A DNA stretch of 64,000 bases from Lysobacter arseniciresistens ZS79 (GCF_000768335.1 NZ_AVPT01000007.1:48162-112161); one strand, 5' to 3'. Counted from the first letter of the stretch, positions 30,520-42,515 are shown. Translations and numbers: made by a program. Notes: generated by a model not told the origin, from the letters alone.

Positions 30520-31506
30520 TCAAGTCGTGATCGTCTGCCCCAGCTCGACCCAGCTCGGCGCGGCCGGCCAGTCGGGCTCCTGGTTGCCCTCCACCACCCG
30601 CCGCAGGTCGCGGCGGTCGATCTGCGGGGCCAGCGCATGGACCAGGTCCAGGGCGTACTCGCGCAACACCCGCGCCCGCGGGATCACCGCCCAGGTCACG
30701 CATTCGGGCAGGCTCGGCGGCGCCGGCAGCACGCGCAGGTCTTCGTCGCCACCGCCGCCCAGCGCCATCTCGGCCAGCACGCCGACGCCGAGGCCGGCGC
30801 GGACGTAGGTCTTGATCAGGTCGGCGTCACGGGCGGTCATCGCCACCTGCGGCTCCACCCCGGCCGCGGCGAACGCGCGACGCAGCGACGAGTCCGCGTG
30901 GTTGGAGGATTCGTAGCTGACCAGCGGCGAGCGACCCAGCTCGGCCAGGGTCGGCGTGCGCTGCAGGGCCGCCAGCGGATGCGCACGCGGCACCAGTACC
31001 ACCCGGCTCCAGCGGAACAGCGGCACGGCCAGGCCGCCTTCCGGCACGCTGCCGGCGGTGCTGATCACGGCCAGGTCGGCCTGTCCGCGCGCCAGCTGGC
31101 CGAGCACCTCGCCATCGGCGGCGGCCTGCAGGTGCACGCTGACCCGCGGGAACGCGTGCTTGACCCGCGCGATCGCCGCCGGAAGCACGAACCGCGCCTG
31201 GGTGTGGGTGGTGGTCAGGACCAGTTCGCCGGCTTCCTCGCCGCGCTGGTTGGCGGCCAGACTGCGGATGTTGCCGGCCTGCTCCAGGATCAGCCGGGCG
31301 TGGGCCAGCACGCGTTCGCCGGCCTCGGTCACCGCAGCGAGGCTGCGGCCCTTGCGCCGGAACAGCTGGAAACCCAGCTCGTCCTCCAGTTGCTTGAGCT
31401 GCTTGGACAGGCCGGGCTGGGTGGCGTGCACGCGTTCGGCCGCCAGGGTGATGTTGAGGCCGGAATCGGCGATCGCGACGAGGTAGCGCAGCTGGGTCAG
31501 GGTCAT
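30520..31506 (-). CDS. cysB: LysR-type regulator CysB
   Basis: A 328-residue LysR-family protein. The N-terminal helix-turn-helix (LTQLRYLVAIADSGLNITLA with THATQPGLSKQLK-like continuation) is followed by a sulfur-ligand domain with TTTHTQARFVLP and RDADLIKTYVRAGLGVG, both typical of CysB/Cbl, which sense N-acetylserine or sulfate status. The start is set at MTLTQLRYL, the conserved CysB opening; a longer frame exists upstream without similarity. It is divergent from cysG and convergent with cysH, and so sits between the two cys operons it probably activates. Confidence 0.93.
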   Translation of the reverse strand: MTLTQLRYLVAIADSGLNITLAAERVHATQPGLSKQLKQLEDELGFQLFRRKGRSLAAVTEAGERVLAHARLILEQAGNIRSLAANQRGEEAGELVLTTTHTQARFVLPAAIARVKHAFPRVSVHLQAAADGEVLGQLARGQADLAVISTAGSVPEGGLAVPLFRWSRVVLVPRAHPLAALQRTPTLAELGRSPLVSYESSNHADSSLRRAFAAAGVEPQVAMTARDADLIKTYVRAGLGVGVLAEMALGGGGDEDLRVLPAPPSLPECVTWAVIPRARVLREYALDLVHALAPQIDRRDLRRVVEGNQEPDWPAAPSWVELGQTITT

Positions 31507-31606
31507 GTCGGCAGGGGTCCGGATGAAGGTGGGCGGGCACGGGAGCGCGGGAGGGCTCGGCCACGACAGGTGCACATCCGGGTAAACGATTTCATTTTCT
31601 TGATCT

Positions 31607-31622
31607 CTTCATTGCGATGAAG
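31607..31622. promoter_or_regulatory. Palindrome in the cysB-cysG divergent region
   Basis: CTTCAT and ATGAAG are perfect inverted repeats around TGCG within an AT-rich stretch of the 250-base region between the two divergent starts. LysR regulators bind such dyads; CysB autoregulation is inferred, not shown. Confidence 0.4.
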
Positions 31623-31661
31623 CGATTTATACATGATCGCGCGCGCCTGTTTACGCCTGGC

Positions 31662-31680
31662 TTATGCCCTGACGGCATAA
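31662..31680. promoter_or_regulatory. Second palindrome before cysG, candidate CysB site
   Basis: TTATGCC and GGCATAA form a perfect 7-bp inverted repeat with a 5-base spacer, about 77 bases before the cysG start. A related half-site (CGCATAACC) lies upstream of cysJ. The placement fits an activator site. Confidence 0.45.
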
Positions 31681-31756
31681 GGGCAGAGGGGGCAATCATT
31701 TCAAGGCCGGGGGCGTTGTGGCTAGCGTCGCAGCACCCCTCCCACGCCCCGCCGCC

Positions 31757-33193
31757 ATGTCCTCCGTGCCTTCGCTGTTCCCCGTGTTTGTCGACCTGCG
31801 CGACCGCCCGGTGCTGGTGGTCGGCGGCGGCGCGGTCGCGCGGCGCAAGTCGGCCGCGTTGCTGGAAGCCGGCGCGCGGGTCACGGTCGGTGCGCCCGCC
31901 CTCGACCCCACCCTCGCCGGCTGGGTCCGGCAGGGCCGCGTCGTCCACGTTTCCGGCGTGTTCGAAGCGGGCTGGCTCGACGGCGCCTGGCTGGTGGTCG
32001 CGGCGACCGATGACGACGGCACCAACCGCGCCGTGGCCGCCGCGGCCGGGGCGCGCCGGGTGTGGGCCAACGTGGTCGACGAGGCGGAGCTGTCGGCCTT
32101 CCACGTGCCCTCCCGGATCCGGCGCGGCCCGCTGCAGGTGGCGATCTCCAGCGGAGGCGGTGCACCGATGCTGGCGCGGGCGGTGCGGGAGCGGCTGGAA
32201 ACCCGGCTCGACGACTCCCTCGGCCCGCTCGCCGAGCTGCTCACGCGCCGGCGGCACCGCATCCGTGCGCGCCTGACCGACATCGCCGCGCGCCGGCGCT
32301 TCTTCGACCGCCTGTTCGACGGCCCGCTGCCGGCGCTGCTGCGACGCGGTGCGCGCGACGCGGCCGAGCGGGCGTTCGAGCAGGCACTGGCCGAAGCCCC
32401 TGCGCAATCGACCGGTTCGGTCGCCCTGGTCGGCGCCGGGCCCGGCGACCCCGGCCTGCTGACCCTGCGCGGCCTGCGGCTGCTCAACGAGGCCGACGTG
32501 ATCCTGCACGACCGCCTGGTCAGCCCCGAAGTGCTCGACCTCGCCCGCCGCGACGCCGAGCGCATCGAAGTCGGCAAGCAGGCCGGCAACCACCGCACCA
32601 CGCAGGCCCAGATCCACGCCCTGATGCTCGAACACGCCGGCGCCGGCCGACGCGTGGTCCGACTGAAGGGCGGCGACCCGTTCGTGTTCGGCCGCGGCGG
32701 CGAAGAGCTGCAGGTGCTGCGCGCCCACGGCATCGACTACGAAGTGGTGCCCGGCATCACCGCCGCGCTGGCCTGCGGCGCGTACGCCGGCATCCCGCTC
32801 ACCCACCGCGACCACGCGCAGTCGGTGCGGCTGCTCACCGCGCACTGCCGGGACCCGTCCGACGAACTCGACTGGGCGTCGCTCGCGGCCGGGTCGCAGA
32901 CGCTGGCGGTCTACATGGGCGTCGGCGGGCTGGAGCGGTTCGGCGAGCGTCTGGTGGCCCACGGCCGCGCCCCGTCCACGCCATTCGCACTGGTCGAGAA
33001 CGGCTCGCGTGCCGACCAGCGCGTGGTCACCGGCCGCCTGGCCGAACTCGCCGAGCGCGCCCGCGAGCACCACATCGCATCGCCGGCGCTGCTGGTGGTG
33101 GGCGAGGTCGCCGCGCTGGCCGACACGCTGCACTGGTTTGGCGCGCCGCCGCTCGGCGGTTGTCGACCCGAAGCCCTGCCGCACGCCGCCTGA
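31757..33193 (+). CDS. cysG: Siroheme synthase CysG (multifunctional)
   Basis: A 478-residue fusion. An N-terminal precorrin-2 dehydrogenase/ferrochelatase part ([19 protein letters not shown] near residue 15) is followed by a C-terminal uroporphyrinogen-III methyltransferase starting at [18 protein letters not shown] (about residue 218), with [15 protein letters not shown] and VVPGITAA. It makes the siroheme needed by CysI, which explains its place in the cys region. The ATG at 31757 starts the recognisable domain; a GTG at 31718 is the alternative. cysK follows after 32 bases. Confidence 0.94.
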   Translation: MSSVPSLFPVFVDLRDRPVLVVGGGAVARRKSAALLEAGARVTVGAPALDPTLAGWVRQGRVVHVSGVFEAGWLDGAWLVVAATDDDGTNRAVAAAAGARRVWANVVDEAELSAFHVPSRIRRGPLQVAISSGGGAPMLARAVRERLETRLDDSLGPLAELLTRRRHRIRARLTDIAARRRFFDRLFDGPLPALLRRGARDAAERAFEQALAEAPAQSTGSVALVGAGPGDPGLLTLRGLRLLNEADVILHDRLVSPEVLDLARRDAERIEVGKQAGNHRTTQAQIHALMLEHAGAGRRVVRLKGGDPFVFGRGGEELQVLRAHGIDYEVVPGITAALACGAYAGIPLTHRDHAQSVRLLTAHCRDPSDELDWASLAAGSQTLAVYMGVGGLERFGERLVAHGRAPSTPFALVENGSRADQRVVTGRLAELAERAREHHIASPALLVVGEVAALADTLHWFGAPPLGGCRPEALPHAA

Positions 33194-33225
33194 CCCGCAT
33201 CCCACCGACTCGAAAGGAACCCCAC

Positions 33226-34203
33226 ATGGCCCTGCACGACAGCATCCTCGACACCATCGGCTCCACCCCGATCGTCCGCCTCAACCGCATCGCGCCCGCG
33301 CATGTGTCGCTCTACGCCAAGGTGGAGTCGTTCAACCCCGGCGGCTCGGTCAAGGACCGCCTGGCGCTGGCGATCATCCTCGACGCCGAGCGCAGCGGCG
33401 CGCTCAGGCCCGGCCAGACCGTGGTGGAGGCGACTTCGGGCAATACCGGGGTGGCGCTGGCGATGGTCTGCGCGGCACGCGGCTACCCGTTCGTCGCGGT
33501 GATGACCGAGACCTTCTCGGTCGAGCGCCGCAAGCTCATGCGCGCGTACGGGGCGAAGGTGATCCTGACCTCCGCGGCCGAGCGCGGCACCGGCATGGTG
33601 CGCCGGGCGGCCGAACTGGCCGAACGCCACGGCTGGTTCCTCGCGCGCCAGTTCGACAACCCGGCCAACCCCGCATGGCACCGCCAGACCACCGCGCCGG
33701 AAATCCTGCGTGACTTCGCCGGGCGGCGACTGGACTGGTTCGTCAGCGGCTGGGGCACCGGTGGCACGCTCACCGGCACCGGGCAGGTGCTCAAGGCGGC
33801 GCGGCCCGACCTGCGCGTCGCGGCCGCCGAACCCGCCGCCGCGTCGATGCTGGCCGGCCAGCCGTGGCAACCGCACAGGATCCAGGGCTGGACGCCGGAT
33901 TTCGTGCCGTCGGTGCTCGAACCCGCGGTGGCCGACCAGGTGTTGGCGATCGACGACGTGGTCGCCCGCGACACCGCGCGGCTGCTGGCCACCCGCGAAG
34001 GCCTGTTCGTCGGCCTCTCGGCCGGTGCCACCGTCGCCGCCGCGCTGCAGGTGGCCCGCCAGGCCCCGGCCGGCAGCACCCTGCTGGCGATGCTGCCCGA
34101 CACCGGCGAGCGCTACCTGTCGACGTTCCTGTTCGAGGGCGTGGCCGAGGGTTCCGACGACGAGTGGCTGGCCAACCTCGAACGCGAGGCGGTCGCCGCC
34201 TGA
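33226..34203 (+). CDS. cysK: O-acetylserine sulfhydrylase (cysteine synthase) CysK
   Basis: A 325-residue PLP enzyme that makes cysteine from O-acetylserine and sulfide, the last step of the pathway laid out in this region. The PLP lysine is Lys43 in NPGGSVKDR, the substrate loop is EATSGNTGVALA, and the phosphate-binding GWGTGGTLTGTG is intact. An AAAGGA sequence precedes the ATG by about eight bases. A CysM-like specificity cannot be excluded from sequence alone. Confidence 0.92.
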   Translation: MALHDSILDTIGSTPIVRLNRIAPAHVSLYAKVESFNPGGSVKDRLALAIILDAERSGALRPGQTVVEATSGNTGVALAMVCAARGYPFVAVMTETFSVERRKLMRAYGAKVILTSAAERGTGMVRRAAELAERHGWFLARQFDNPANPAWHRQTTAPEILRDFAGRRLDWFVSGWGTGGTLTGTGQVLKAARPDLRVAAAEPAAASMLAGQPWQPHRIQGWTPDFVPSVLEPAVADQVLAIDDVVARDTARLLATREGLFVGLSAGATVAAALQVARQAPAGSTLLAMLPDTGERYLSTFLFEGVAEGSDDEWLANLEREAVAA

Positions 34204-34291
34204 GCAGGCCGGGCGATCGGCGGCCGGCGTTTCCCCGGGTGCACCGGGTCAGTACCCTGTGCACCTGCGGCCGACGCCGCCCGGAGCCTGC

Positions 34292-36036
<1,745 letters not shown>

Positions 36037-36043
36037 GAGCGCT

Positions 36044-36787
36044 TCAGCCGCCCAGCACCTGCCGCAGGAACGGCACCGTGATCCGCCGCTGCGCCGCCAG
36101 CGAGGCGCGGTCCAGCCGGTCCAGCAGCGCGGTCAGGCCGCCGAGGTCGCGGCCGACCCGCCGCAGCAGCCAGTCCAGCGCCGGTGCCTCCAGCTCCCAG
36201 CCGCGGCGGCGTGCGCGCTGGCGCAGGACTTCGCCGCGGCCGTCGTCGTCGAGCGGCTGCAGCGCCACGCGTGCGCACTGCGACAGCCGCGACCGCAGGT
36301 CGGGCAACTGCAGTCCGAGTGTTTCGGGGTTCACCCGCGACGCGTAGATGATCCGCGTGCCCGCCGCGCGCGCCCGGTTGTGTGCATGGAACAGCGCCAC
36401 CTCGTCGTCGCGCCGGCCGGCGATCGCATCGAGTCCGTCCAGCACGACCAGCTCATGCCCTTCAAGCGCGTCGAGCGCCTCGGCCAGGCGACCCGCGGCG
36501 GCGGCGAGCGGCAGGTAGGCGGCACGCCGCCCGGCCTCGCCCGCCTCCGCGCACGACGCCAGCAGCAGATGCGTCTTGCCGGTCCCCGCCGGCCCGCAGA
36601 CCAGCAGCCAGTCGTCGCTGTCGCCGCGGGCCAGCCCGCGCAGTTGCGCGAGCACCGCCGGCGGTGCGCCGACGAAGGTTTCCAGGCGCTGGTCGGGCGG
36701 TGCCTTCAGGGCAAGCGGCAGTTGCGGCACCTGTGCGGCCGCGGACGCCGGCGACGACGACCCCGCGCCGGATTGCGGCGGTTTCAC
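36044..36787 (-). CDS. hda: DnaA regulatory inactivator Hda
   Basis: A 247-residue AAA+ protein related to DnaA domain III. Walker A is CGPAGTGKTHLLLA (about residue 63), Walker B LVVLDGLDAI, and the sensor segment LPDLRSRLSQC is present. Early residues include QLPLAL, a clamp-binding-like motif through which Hda meets the beta clamp to promote DnaA-ATP hydrolysis. The GTG start overlaps the stop of the upstream permease gene (GTGA). An internal start is possible but would lose the clamp motif. Confidence 0.9.
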   Translation of the reverse strand: MKPPQSGAGSSSPASAAAQVPQLPLALKAPPDQRLETFVGAPPAVLAQLRGLARGDSDDWLLVCGPAGTGKTHLLLASCAEAGEAGRRAAYLPLAAAAGRLAEALDALEGHELVVLDGLDAIAGRRDDEVALFHAHNRARAAGTRIIYASRVNPETLGLQLPDLRSRLSQCARVALQPLDDDGRGEVLRQRARRRGWELEAPALDWLLRRVGRDLGGLTALLDRLDRASLAAQRRITVPFLRQVLGG

Positions 36788-37938
36788 TCGGCCTCCGGCT
36801 CCCGCGGGTAGAGCTGCGCCGCGTGCGGCTGGTCGACCACGATCGCCGGGTGGTCGCCGGCATACAGGCGGCTGTGGGTGTAGCGCTCCTGCGCGTAACG
36901 CAGCAACACGTTGGCCACCGCCGCCACCGGCAGCGCCAGCAGCATGCCGAGGAACCCGAACAGCTGCCCGCCCGCCAGCACCGCGAAGATCACCGCCACC
37001 GGATGCAGGCCGATGCGGTCGCCCACGAGCTTCGGCGTCAGCCAGTAGCTCTCGATCACCTGGCCGATGCCGAACACCGCCAGCACCCCGGCCACGTGCT
37101 GCCACGTGCCGTACTGCACCAGCGCCGCGATGCAGCCCAGCACGATGCCACTGGCCGGCCCGAGATACGGCACGAAGGTCAACAGCCCCGCGATGATGCC
37201 GATCAGGATCCCCAGGTCGAGGCCGACCGCCCACAGCCCGACGCCGTACATCACGCCGAGGATCAGCATCACCATGAACTGCCCGCGCAGGAAGCCGCCG
37301 AGCACCTCGCTGGACTCGCGCGCCAGGCGGCTCACGGTGACGATGTGGTCACGGGGCACGAGCGCGGCGATCCGCGCGACCAGCAGGTCCCAGTCGCGCA
37401 GGAAGAAGAACGTGATCACCGGCAGCAGCACGATGTTGGCAACCCACGCCAGCAGCGCGAAGCCCGAGCGCGACATGTAGCCCAGCAGCGTGGTGGCGAA
37501 GCCGCCGGCACGCTCCCAGTTGCTGCGCACCAGCTCGATCAGCCGGTTGAGGTCGAACCAGCCGGTGATGTCGAAGCCGGTGCGGGCCTCCACCCACGGC
37601 AGCGCGGTGCCGACGAACCACGCCCGGTAGGCCGGCAGCGACGTGATCAGGGTCGCCACCTGGTCCTCGATGGTCGGCACCAGCAGCACCAGCCCCAGCA
37701 GCACCACCAGCGCCATCGCGGTGAACACCAGCGCCACCGAGACGTTGCGGCTGCGGCCGGCGCGCTCCAGCCGGTCGACCAGCGGGTCGCCCAGCCAGGC
37801 CAGCATCGCCGCCAGCACGAACGGGGTCAGGATCGGCGCCAGCAGCCACAGCAGCCAGCACACGAACAGGCCGAGCGCGGCCCATTGCAGCCGCCGCAGG
37901 AACCGGGCGATGTCGTCCAGCGCAGGGGAATGGTCCAT
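36784..37938 (-). CDS. AI-2E family transporter / PerM-like permease
   Basis: A 384-residue membrane protein with about eight hydrophobic segments and the family's PYLGPASGIVLG and TPKLVGDRIGLHPVAVI motifs. The family was named for autoinducer-2 export but includes Na+/H+ antiporters and many members of unknown substrate. It lies between the DUF2066 protein and hda in a tightly spaced leftward unit (stop-start overlap with hda, one shared base with the DUF2066 stop), an order I believe is common in gammaproteobacteria near purM. Confidence 0.88.
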   Translation of the reverse strand: MDHSPALDDIARFLRRLQWAALGLFVCWLLWLLAPILTPFVLAAMLAWLGDPLVDRLERAGRSRNVSVALVFTAMALVVLLGLVLLVPTIEDQVATLITSLPAYRAWFVGTALPWVEARTGFDITGWFDLNRLIELVRSNWERAGGFATTLLGYMSRSGFALLAWVANIVLLPVITFFFLRDWDLLVARIAALVPRDHIVTVSRLARESSEVLGGFLRGQFMVMLILGVMYGVGLWAVGLDLGILIGIIAGLLTFVPYLGPASGIVLGCIAALVQYGTWQHVAGVLAVFGIGQVIESYWLTPKLVGDRIGLHPVAVIFAVLAGGQLFGFLGMLLALPVAAVANVLLRYAQERYTHSRLYAGDHPAIVVDQPHAAQLYPREPEAE

Positions 37939-39077
37939 CAGAGCATCCGGTAGACCGGCTCACCGCCTTCGACGGTGGCATCGGCCAGCACGTCGCCGCC
38001 CGCCACCAGCCGGTTGAAGCCGGATACGCCGGAGATCAGTTCGACATCGAACGCGACCGAGCCGGGCGTGGCCTGCAGCGGGGTCAGCCCGCGCACCACC
38101 GCCAGCCGCTGCAGGTAGCCGGACAGGCGCACGTAGTCGTCGGCGCTGTCGAGGCCGGTGAAGGCGATCCGGTAGGTGCCGGCCGGCCCGGTTTCGGGCG
38201 CCTTGGCGTAACGCTCCATCAGTGCATCGGCGGCGCCGTCGGCACCGGTGGCCATCACCCGCAGTGCGTTGCCACCGGTTTCCGACCAGCGCGACAGCAC
38301 GCGGCCGTCATCGACGAAGATCCAGTCGGCCTTCCAGCCGCCGTCGTGCCGGTAGAGCTTGCCGATCAACTGCATCGGCGGGCTGTAGCGGCGCGAGGCG
38401 CGTGCCACGGCGGCGGTATCGCCGCGCCAGATCGCGCCGACCAGTGCGTTCTCTGCGGCACTGCCATTGGGCAGGCCGAGCCGGAACCCGCGCTGCTCGG
38501 CGCGCTGCAGCGTGGTGCGCGCGGCGGCGGCCTTCGGCAGGCCGACCAGCTTCGGTCCGGTGCCGTCGTCGATCGCCAGCCACAGCACCGGCTTCGGGCG
38601 CGGCTGCGGCCACACCGGCAGGCCCAGCGCGGCGGCGAGCGAATCGACCTGCTCGCGGTCGAAGCGCACCACCAGGGTGGTCTTGAAGCTCGGCGCGCCG
38701 CTGGCCGACACACCCTCGTCCTGGCGGTAGTCGTAACCCTCGACATAGCGACCGGCCTGGCGCAACTCCTGGCCGACCCCCGGGCGCGAGGCGGCGGTGC
38801 GGTCGCCCGACAGCTTGCCCAGCACCTGCGCCAGCGCACGGGCGAACGCCGCGTCGCGCTCGCCGGCGCCCTGCCCGTTGACCTCGACTTCGGCCGAGTA
38901 CACGCCCCGCGCCGCCGCGCGGTCGCCTTCGACCCGCTGCGCCTGCGCCGCGAACGTCGCCAGCAGCAGCGCGAACGCCAGCGCGAATGCCCCGGCCATG
39001 CGGGGGAGCCCGCGCCGAGCCCGCTCGCGGCCCGGCCGCCGGCCTGCCGCGTCGATTGCCATACCTGTGGACGCCAT
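37938..39077 (-). CDS. DUF2066 domain-containing secreted protein
   Basis: About 379 residues from the ATG at 39077, which has CAGGA at a good distance. Starts at 39062 and 38999 are alternatives, and the last gives the shortest signal peptide ([20 protein letters not shown]). The mature protein has [20 protein letters not shown] and [13 protein letters not shown], the hallmarks of DUF2066. Function is unknown. The constant position next to purM and the permease suggests an envelope-related role, but nothing in the sequence shows a catalytic site. Confidence 0.8.
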   Translation of the reverse strand: MASTGMAIDAAGRRPGRERARRGLPRMAGAFALAFALLLATFAAQAQRVEGDRAAARGVYSAEVEVNGQGAGERDAAFARALAQVLGKLSGDRTAASRPGVGQELRQAGRYVEGYDYRQDEGVSASGAPSFKTTLVVRFDREQVDSLAAALGLPVWPQPRPKPVLWLAIDDGTGPKLVGLPKAAAARTTLQRAEQRGFRLGLPNGSAAENALVGAIWRGDTAAVARASRRYSPPMQLIGKLYRHDGGWKADWIFVDDGRVLSRWSETGGNALRVMATGADGAADALMERYAKAPETGPAGTYRIAFTGLDSADDYVRLSGYLQRLAVVRGLTPLQATPGSVAFDVELISGVSGFNRLVAGGDVLADATVEGGEPVYRML

Positions 39078-39246
39078 CGCTGTCCTGCCGCTGGGGGAGT
39101 CCGGAAATGGTGCCGCACGGGCGCCGGGACGTCCATTGAAGCGCCATGACAGCCGTCGCGCGACGGAGGCCGCTGGTAGAATCGCCGGTCTCCCCGCGCC
39201 AATCGAGTCCGCCGTGACCGCTCCCAACCCGCCCCGCCCGACGCCC

Positions 39247-40272
39247 ATGACCTACCGCGACGCGGGGGTCGACATCGACGCCGGCAACGAGCTGGTCGAG
39301 CGCATCAAGCCGCTGGTCAAGCGCAGCTTCCGGCCCGAGGTGATGGGCGGGCTGGGCGGCTTCGGCGCGCTGTTCGACCTGTCCGGCAAGTACCGCGAGC
39401 CGGTGCTGGTGTCGGGTACCGACGGGGTCGGCACCAAGCTGAAACTGGCCCAGCAGCTGGGCCGCCACGACACCATCGGCATCGACCTGGTCGGCATGTG
39501 CGTCAACGACGTGCTGGTGCAGGGCGCAGAGCCGCTGTTCTTCCTCGACTACTTCGCCACCGGCAAGCTCGACATCGACACCGCCGCGGCGGTCGTCGGC
39601 GGCATCGCGAAGGGCTGCGAGGAGGCCGGCTGCGCGCTGATCGGCGGCGAGACGGCCGAGATGCCCGACATGTACGGCCCCGGCGAGTACGACCTGGCCG
39701 GCTTCACCGTCGGCGCGGTCGAAAAGTCGCAACTGCGCGACGGCGCCCGGGTCGAGGCCGGCGACGTGCTGATCGGCATCGCCTCGTCCGGTCCGCACTC
39801 CAACGGCTACTCGCTGATCCGGCGGATCCTCGAACGCGCCGGCAACGTTGACGACGTCGAGGTCGGCGGGGTCAAGCTGCTCGACGCGCTGATGGCGCCG
39901 ACCCGCCTGTACGTGAAGCCCGTGCTGGAGCTGCTGCGCGGCGCGCATGGCGGGTCGGTGCACGCGATGGCGCACATCACCGGCGGCGGACTGTCGGAGA
40001 ACATCATCCGCGTCGTCCCCGACGGGCTGGGCCTGCGGGTCGACGCGTCGGCCATCGAACTGCCGCCGGTGTTCCAGTGGCTGCAGCGCGAGGGCGCGGT
40101 CGAGGACGCCGAGATGTGGCGCACCTTCAACTGCGGCATCGGCTTCGTGCTGGTGGTGCCACCGGGCGACGCGGCCGCGATCGGCGCCGAGCTGGACCGC
40201 ATGTCGCTGCCGCACCGGCGCATCGGCGAGGTGGTCGCCGCGGACGGCGGCGAGCGCGTGCGGATCGCCTGA
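39247..40272 (+). CDS. purM: Phosphoribosylformylglycinamidine cyclo-ligase PurM (AIR synthetase)
   Basis: A 341-residue ATP-dependent enzyme of purine synthesis that closes the imidazole ring of AIR. It opens with [20 protein letters not shown], and [23 protein letters not shown] and [13 protein letters not shown] are all typical. A GTG at 39214 would add eleven residues and cannot be excluded. purN follows 29 bases later. It is divergent from the DUF2066 gene. Confidence 0.95.
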   Translation: MTYRDAGVDIDAGNELVERIKPLVKRSFRPEVMGGLGGFGALFDLSGKYREPVLVSGTDGVGTKLKLAQQLGRHDTIGIDLVGMCVNDVLVQGAEPLFFLDYFATGKLDIDTAAAVVGGIAKGCEEAGCALIGGETAEMPDMYGPGEYDLAGFTVGAVEKSQLRDGARVEAGDVLIGIASSGPHSNGYSLIRRILERAGNVDDVEVGGVKLLDALMAPTRLYVKPVLELLRGAHGGSVHAMAHITGGGLSENIIRVVPDGLGLRVDASAIELPPVFQWLQREGAVEDAEMWRTFNCGIGFVLVVPPGDAAAIGAELDRMSLPHRRIGEVVAADGGERVRIA

Positions 40273-40301
40273 CCCACCCCGCGGGCTTCGCCACGGACGC
40301 C

Positions 40302-41000
40302 ATGGATCGCGCGCCATTCCGCATCGCCGTGCTCGCCTCGGGCACCGGCAGCAACCTGCAGGCCATCATCGACGCGATCGCCGGCGGCCACCTGCCCGCA
40401 CAACTCGCCGGGGTGTTCTCCGATCGCCCGGCCGCGCCGGCGCTGGAGCGCGCGCGCGTGGCCGGCGTCCCGGCCGTGGCCGTGCGCCCACGGGATTTCG
40501 CCAACCGGCTGGAGTTCGATGAACACCTGTTCAGCCGGGTCGATTCCGTTCATCCCGACCTCATCGTCTGTGCGGGATACATGCGCCTGGTCAGCGAGCT
40601 CGCGGTGACCGCACGGCCGGGCCGGATGATCAACATCCATCCGTCCCTGCTACCGGCATTCAAGGGCCTGCACACCCACCGGCAGGCGCTGGACGCCGGG
40701 GTGGCCGAGCACGGCGCCAGTGTCCACTTCGTGTCGCCCGAACTCGACGGCGGCCCGGTGATCGCGCAGGCGCGGGTGCTGGTGCTGCCCGGCGACGACG
40801 AGGCCACGCTGGCGGCGCGGGTGCTGCGACGCGAGCATCCGCTGCTGCTGGCCACCCTGCAGTTGCTGGCGCACCGCCGGCTGCTGCTGGACGGCAACCG
40901 CGTGCTCCTGGACGGCCAACCGCTCGCGCATCCGCTGCAACTGACCGACGACAACGCAACGCTCCAGCCACCTGACCCGATCAATCCACCGGCCTACTGA
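40302..41000 (+). CDS. purN: Phosphoribosylglycinamide formyltransferase PurN
   Basis: A 232-residue folate-dependent GAR transformylase. It shows the N-terminal VLASGTGSNLQAI phosphate-binding loop, the catalytic segment INIHPSLLPAFKGLHTH and the downstream Asp in GPVIAQARV. It works two steps before PurM and is commonly paired with it. The C-terminal extension (about 25 residues ending NPPAY) is somewhat longer than in E. coli. Confidence 0.94.
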   Translation: MDRAPFRIAVLASGTGSNLQAIIDAIAGGHLPAQLAGVFSDRPAAPALERARVAGVPAVAVRPRDFANRLEFDEHLFSRVDSVHPDLIVCAGYMRLVSELAVTARPGRMINIHPSLLPAFKGLHTHRQALDAGVAEHGASVHFVSPELDGGPVIAQARVLVLPGDDEATLAARVLRREHPLLLATLQLLAHRRLLLDGNRVLLDGQPLAHPLQLTDDNATLQPPDPINPPAY

Positions 41001-41003
41001 CTT

Positions 41004-41771
41004 ATGCGCATCCGCCTGCTCGCCTTCGCCCTCGCCCTGTTGCCGTTCGCGGCCGTCGCCCAGGAGGCGCAGCCGGTCGCGGCGCCCGCCGCCGGCGACA
41101 TCGTCGAGGCGCCGGCACCGGAACTGGAACCATTCGTCGCCAGCTACCTGGTCTACAAGGGCGGCAAGCAGCTCGGCGAAGCGACCATGCAACTGGTCCG
41201 CCAGCAGCCGCCGCGCTGGCGGGTCGACCTGGTGATGCGCGGTACCCGCGGCCTGATCGGGCTGGCCGGGATCAACGCCGAGCAGAGCACCGTGTTCTAC
41301 GAAGCCGGCGAAACTTACCGCCCGCTGAGCCAGGCGACGGTCAACAAGACCGTGTTCACCCGCAAGCAAACCATCGGTGTCTACGATTGGTCGTCCCGCA
41401 GTGCGCGCTGGAGCGGCGAGGTCAAGGAGCACCGCCGCGGCCCGATCGCGCTGCAGGACGGCGACATGACCGGCCTGCTGATCAACCTCGCGGTGATCCG
41501 CGATGCACAGCCCGGCGCGACGCTGCAGTACCGCTTCGTCGACGACGGCCGTACCCGCAACCACGTGTACACCGTTGCCGAACAGCTCGACAGCATCAAC
41601 GTCGGCGGCCTGGGCTACAAGGCGATGAAGGCCACCCGGGCCAAGGACGAAAACGAGGAGACGGTGATCTGGGTGGCGAAGAACGTGCCGACCCCGATCC
41701 GCATCCTCCAGCGTGAAAACGGCGAGGACACCTATGACCTCCGCCTGGTCGAATACAAGGGAGTCGAATAG
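41004..41771 (+). CDS. DUF3108 periplasmic protein, first of a tandem pair
   Basis: A 255-residue protein with a signal peptide ending near residue 19 (AAVAQ). The mature domain has FVASYLVYKGGKQLGEATM and YDWSSRSARWSGEVKE, followed by alternating beta strands, fitting DUF3108, whose members are predicted lipocalin- or LolA-like barrels of unknown function. It starts three bases after purN and is followed directly by a paralogue sharing the RWSGxVKE and RILQRxxGED motifs. Confidence 0.82.
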   Translation: MRIRLLAFALALLPFAAVAQEAQPVAAPAAGDIVEAPAPELEPFVASYLVYKGGKQLGEATMQLVRQQPPRWRVDLVMRGTRGLIGLAGINAEQSTVFYEAGETYRPLSQATVNKTVFTRKQTIGVYDWSSRSARWSGEVKEHRRGPIALQDGDMTGLLINLAVIRDAQPGATLQYRFVDDGRTRNHVYTVAEQLDSINVGGLGYKAMKATRAKDENEETVIWVAKNVPTPIRILQRENGEDTYDLRLVEYKGVE

Positions 41772-42494
41772 ATGCCTGTAAACGAGTCCAACCAGAACCG
41801 GCCGACCCCGCTGCGCGCGCGCCGCTGGCTCGCCGCCGCCGGCACTGCCGTAGTGCTGGTCGCGGCCAGTGCCCCCGCGCTGGCGATCGAGCCGTTCACG
41901 GCCAACTACCAGGCCACCTACATGGGCATGAAGGCCGACGGCCGGATGGTCCTCGCCGAGGCCGGCGACAACCGCTGGCGCTACAGCCTCGACATCAGCA
42001 ACTCGCTGGCCTCGCTGAGCCAGAAGACCACCTTCGAGGAGCACAACGGCAAGTGGCGCCCGCTGAGCAGCAGCGACACATCGAAGGTGCTGGTCAAGAA
42101 GTCCGACAAGCAGGCCGAGTACGACTGGGGCGCCGGCGTGGCGCGCTGGAGCGGCGACGTGAAGGAGGACCGCTCGGCGCCGATCAAGCTGCAGCCGGGT
42201 GACATGGACGCGCTGATGATCAACCTCGCGCTGGTGCGCGACGTCGAGGCCGGCAAGCCGCTGAAGTACCGCATGGTCGACAACGGCCGGGTCAAGCAGA
42301 TGAGCTACAAGGTCGCCGGCACCGAGCAGATCAGCGTCGGCGGTGAGAAGAAGCAGGCGACCAAGGTCGTCAACACCGACGGCGACAAGCAGACCATCGC
42401 CTGGGTGGTCGACGGCATGCCGGTGCCGGCGCGGATCCTGCAGCGCAAGGATGGCGAGGACGCGATCGACCTGCGGGTGACTTCGGTCGACTGA
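41772..42494 (+). CDS. DUF3108 periplasmic protein, second of a tandem pair
   Basis: A 240-residue paralogue of the preceding protein, starting on the base after its stop. A signal peptide of about 37 residues ends APALA. PFTANYQATYMGMKADGRM, ARWSGDVKEDRSAP and ARILQRKDGEDAIDLRV mirror the first copy. The pair probably arose by local duplication. No catalytic residues are evident. A strong bidirectional terminator follows. Confidence 0.82.
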   Translation: MPVNESNQNRPTPLRARRWLAAAGTAVVLVAASAPALAIEPFTANYQATYMGMKADGRMVLAEAGDNRWRYSLDISNSLASLSQKTTFEEHNGKWRPLSSSDTSKVLVKKSDKQAEYDWGAGVARWSGDVKEDRSAPIKLQPGDMDALMINLALVRDVEAGKPLKYRMVDNGRVKQMSYKVAGTEQISVGGEKKQATKVVNTDGDKQTIAWVVDGMPVPARILQRKDGEDAIDLRVTSVD

Positions 42495-42515
42495 GGCTCC
42501 GCCACCCGGTGAAAC

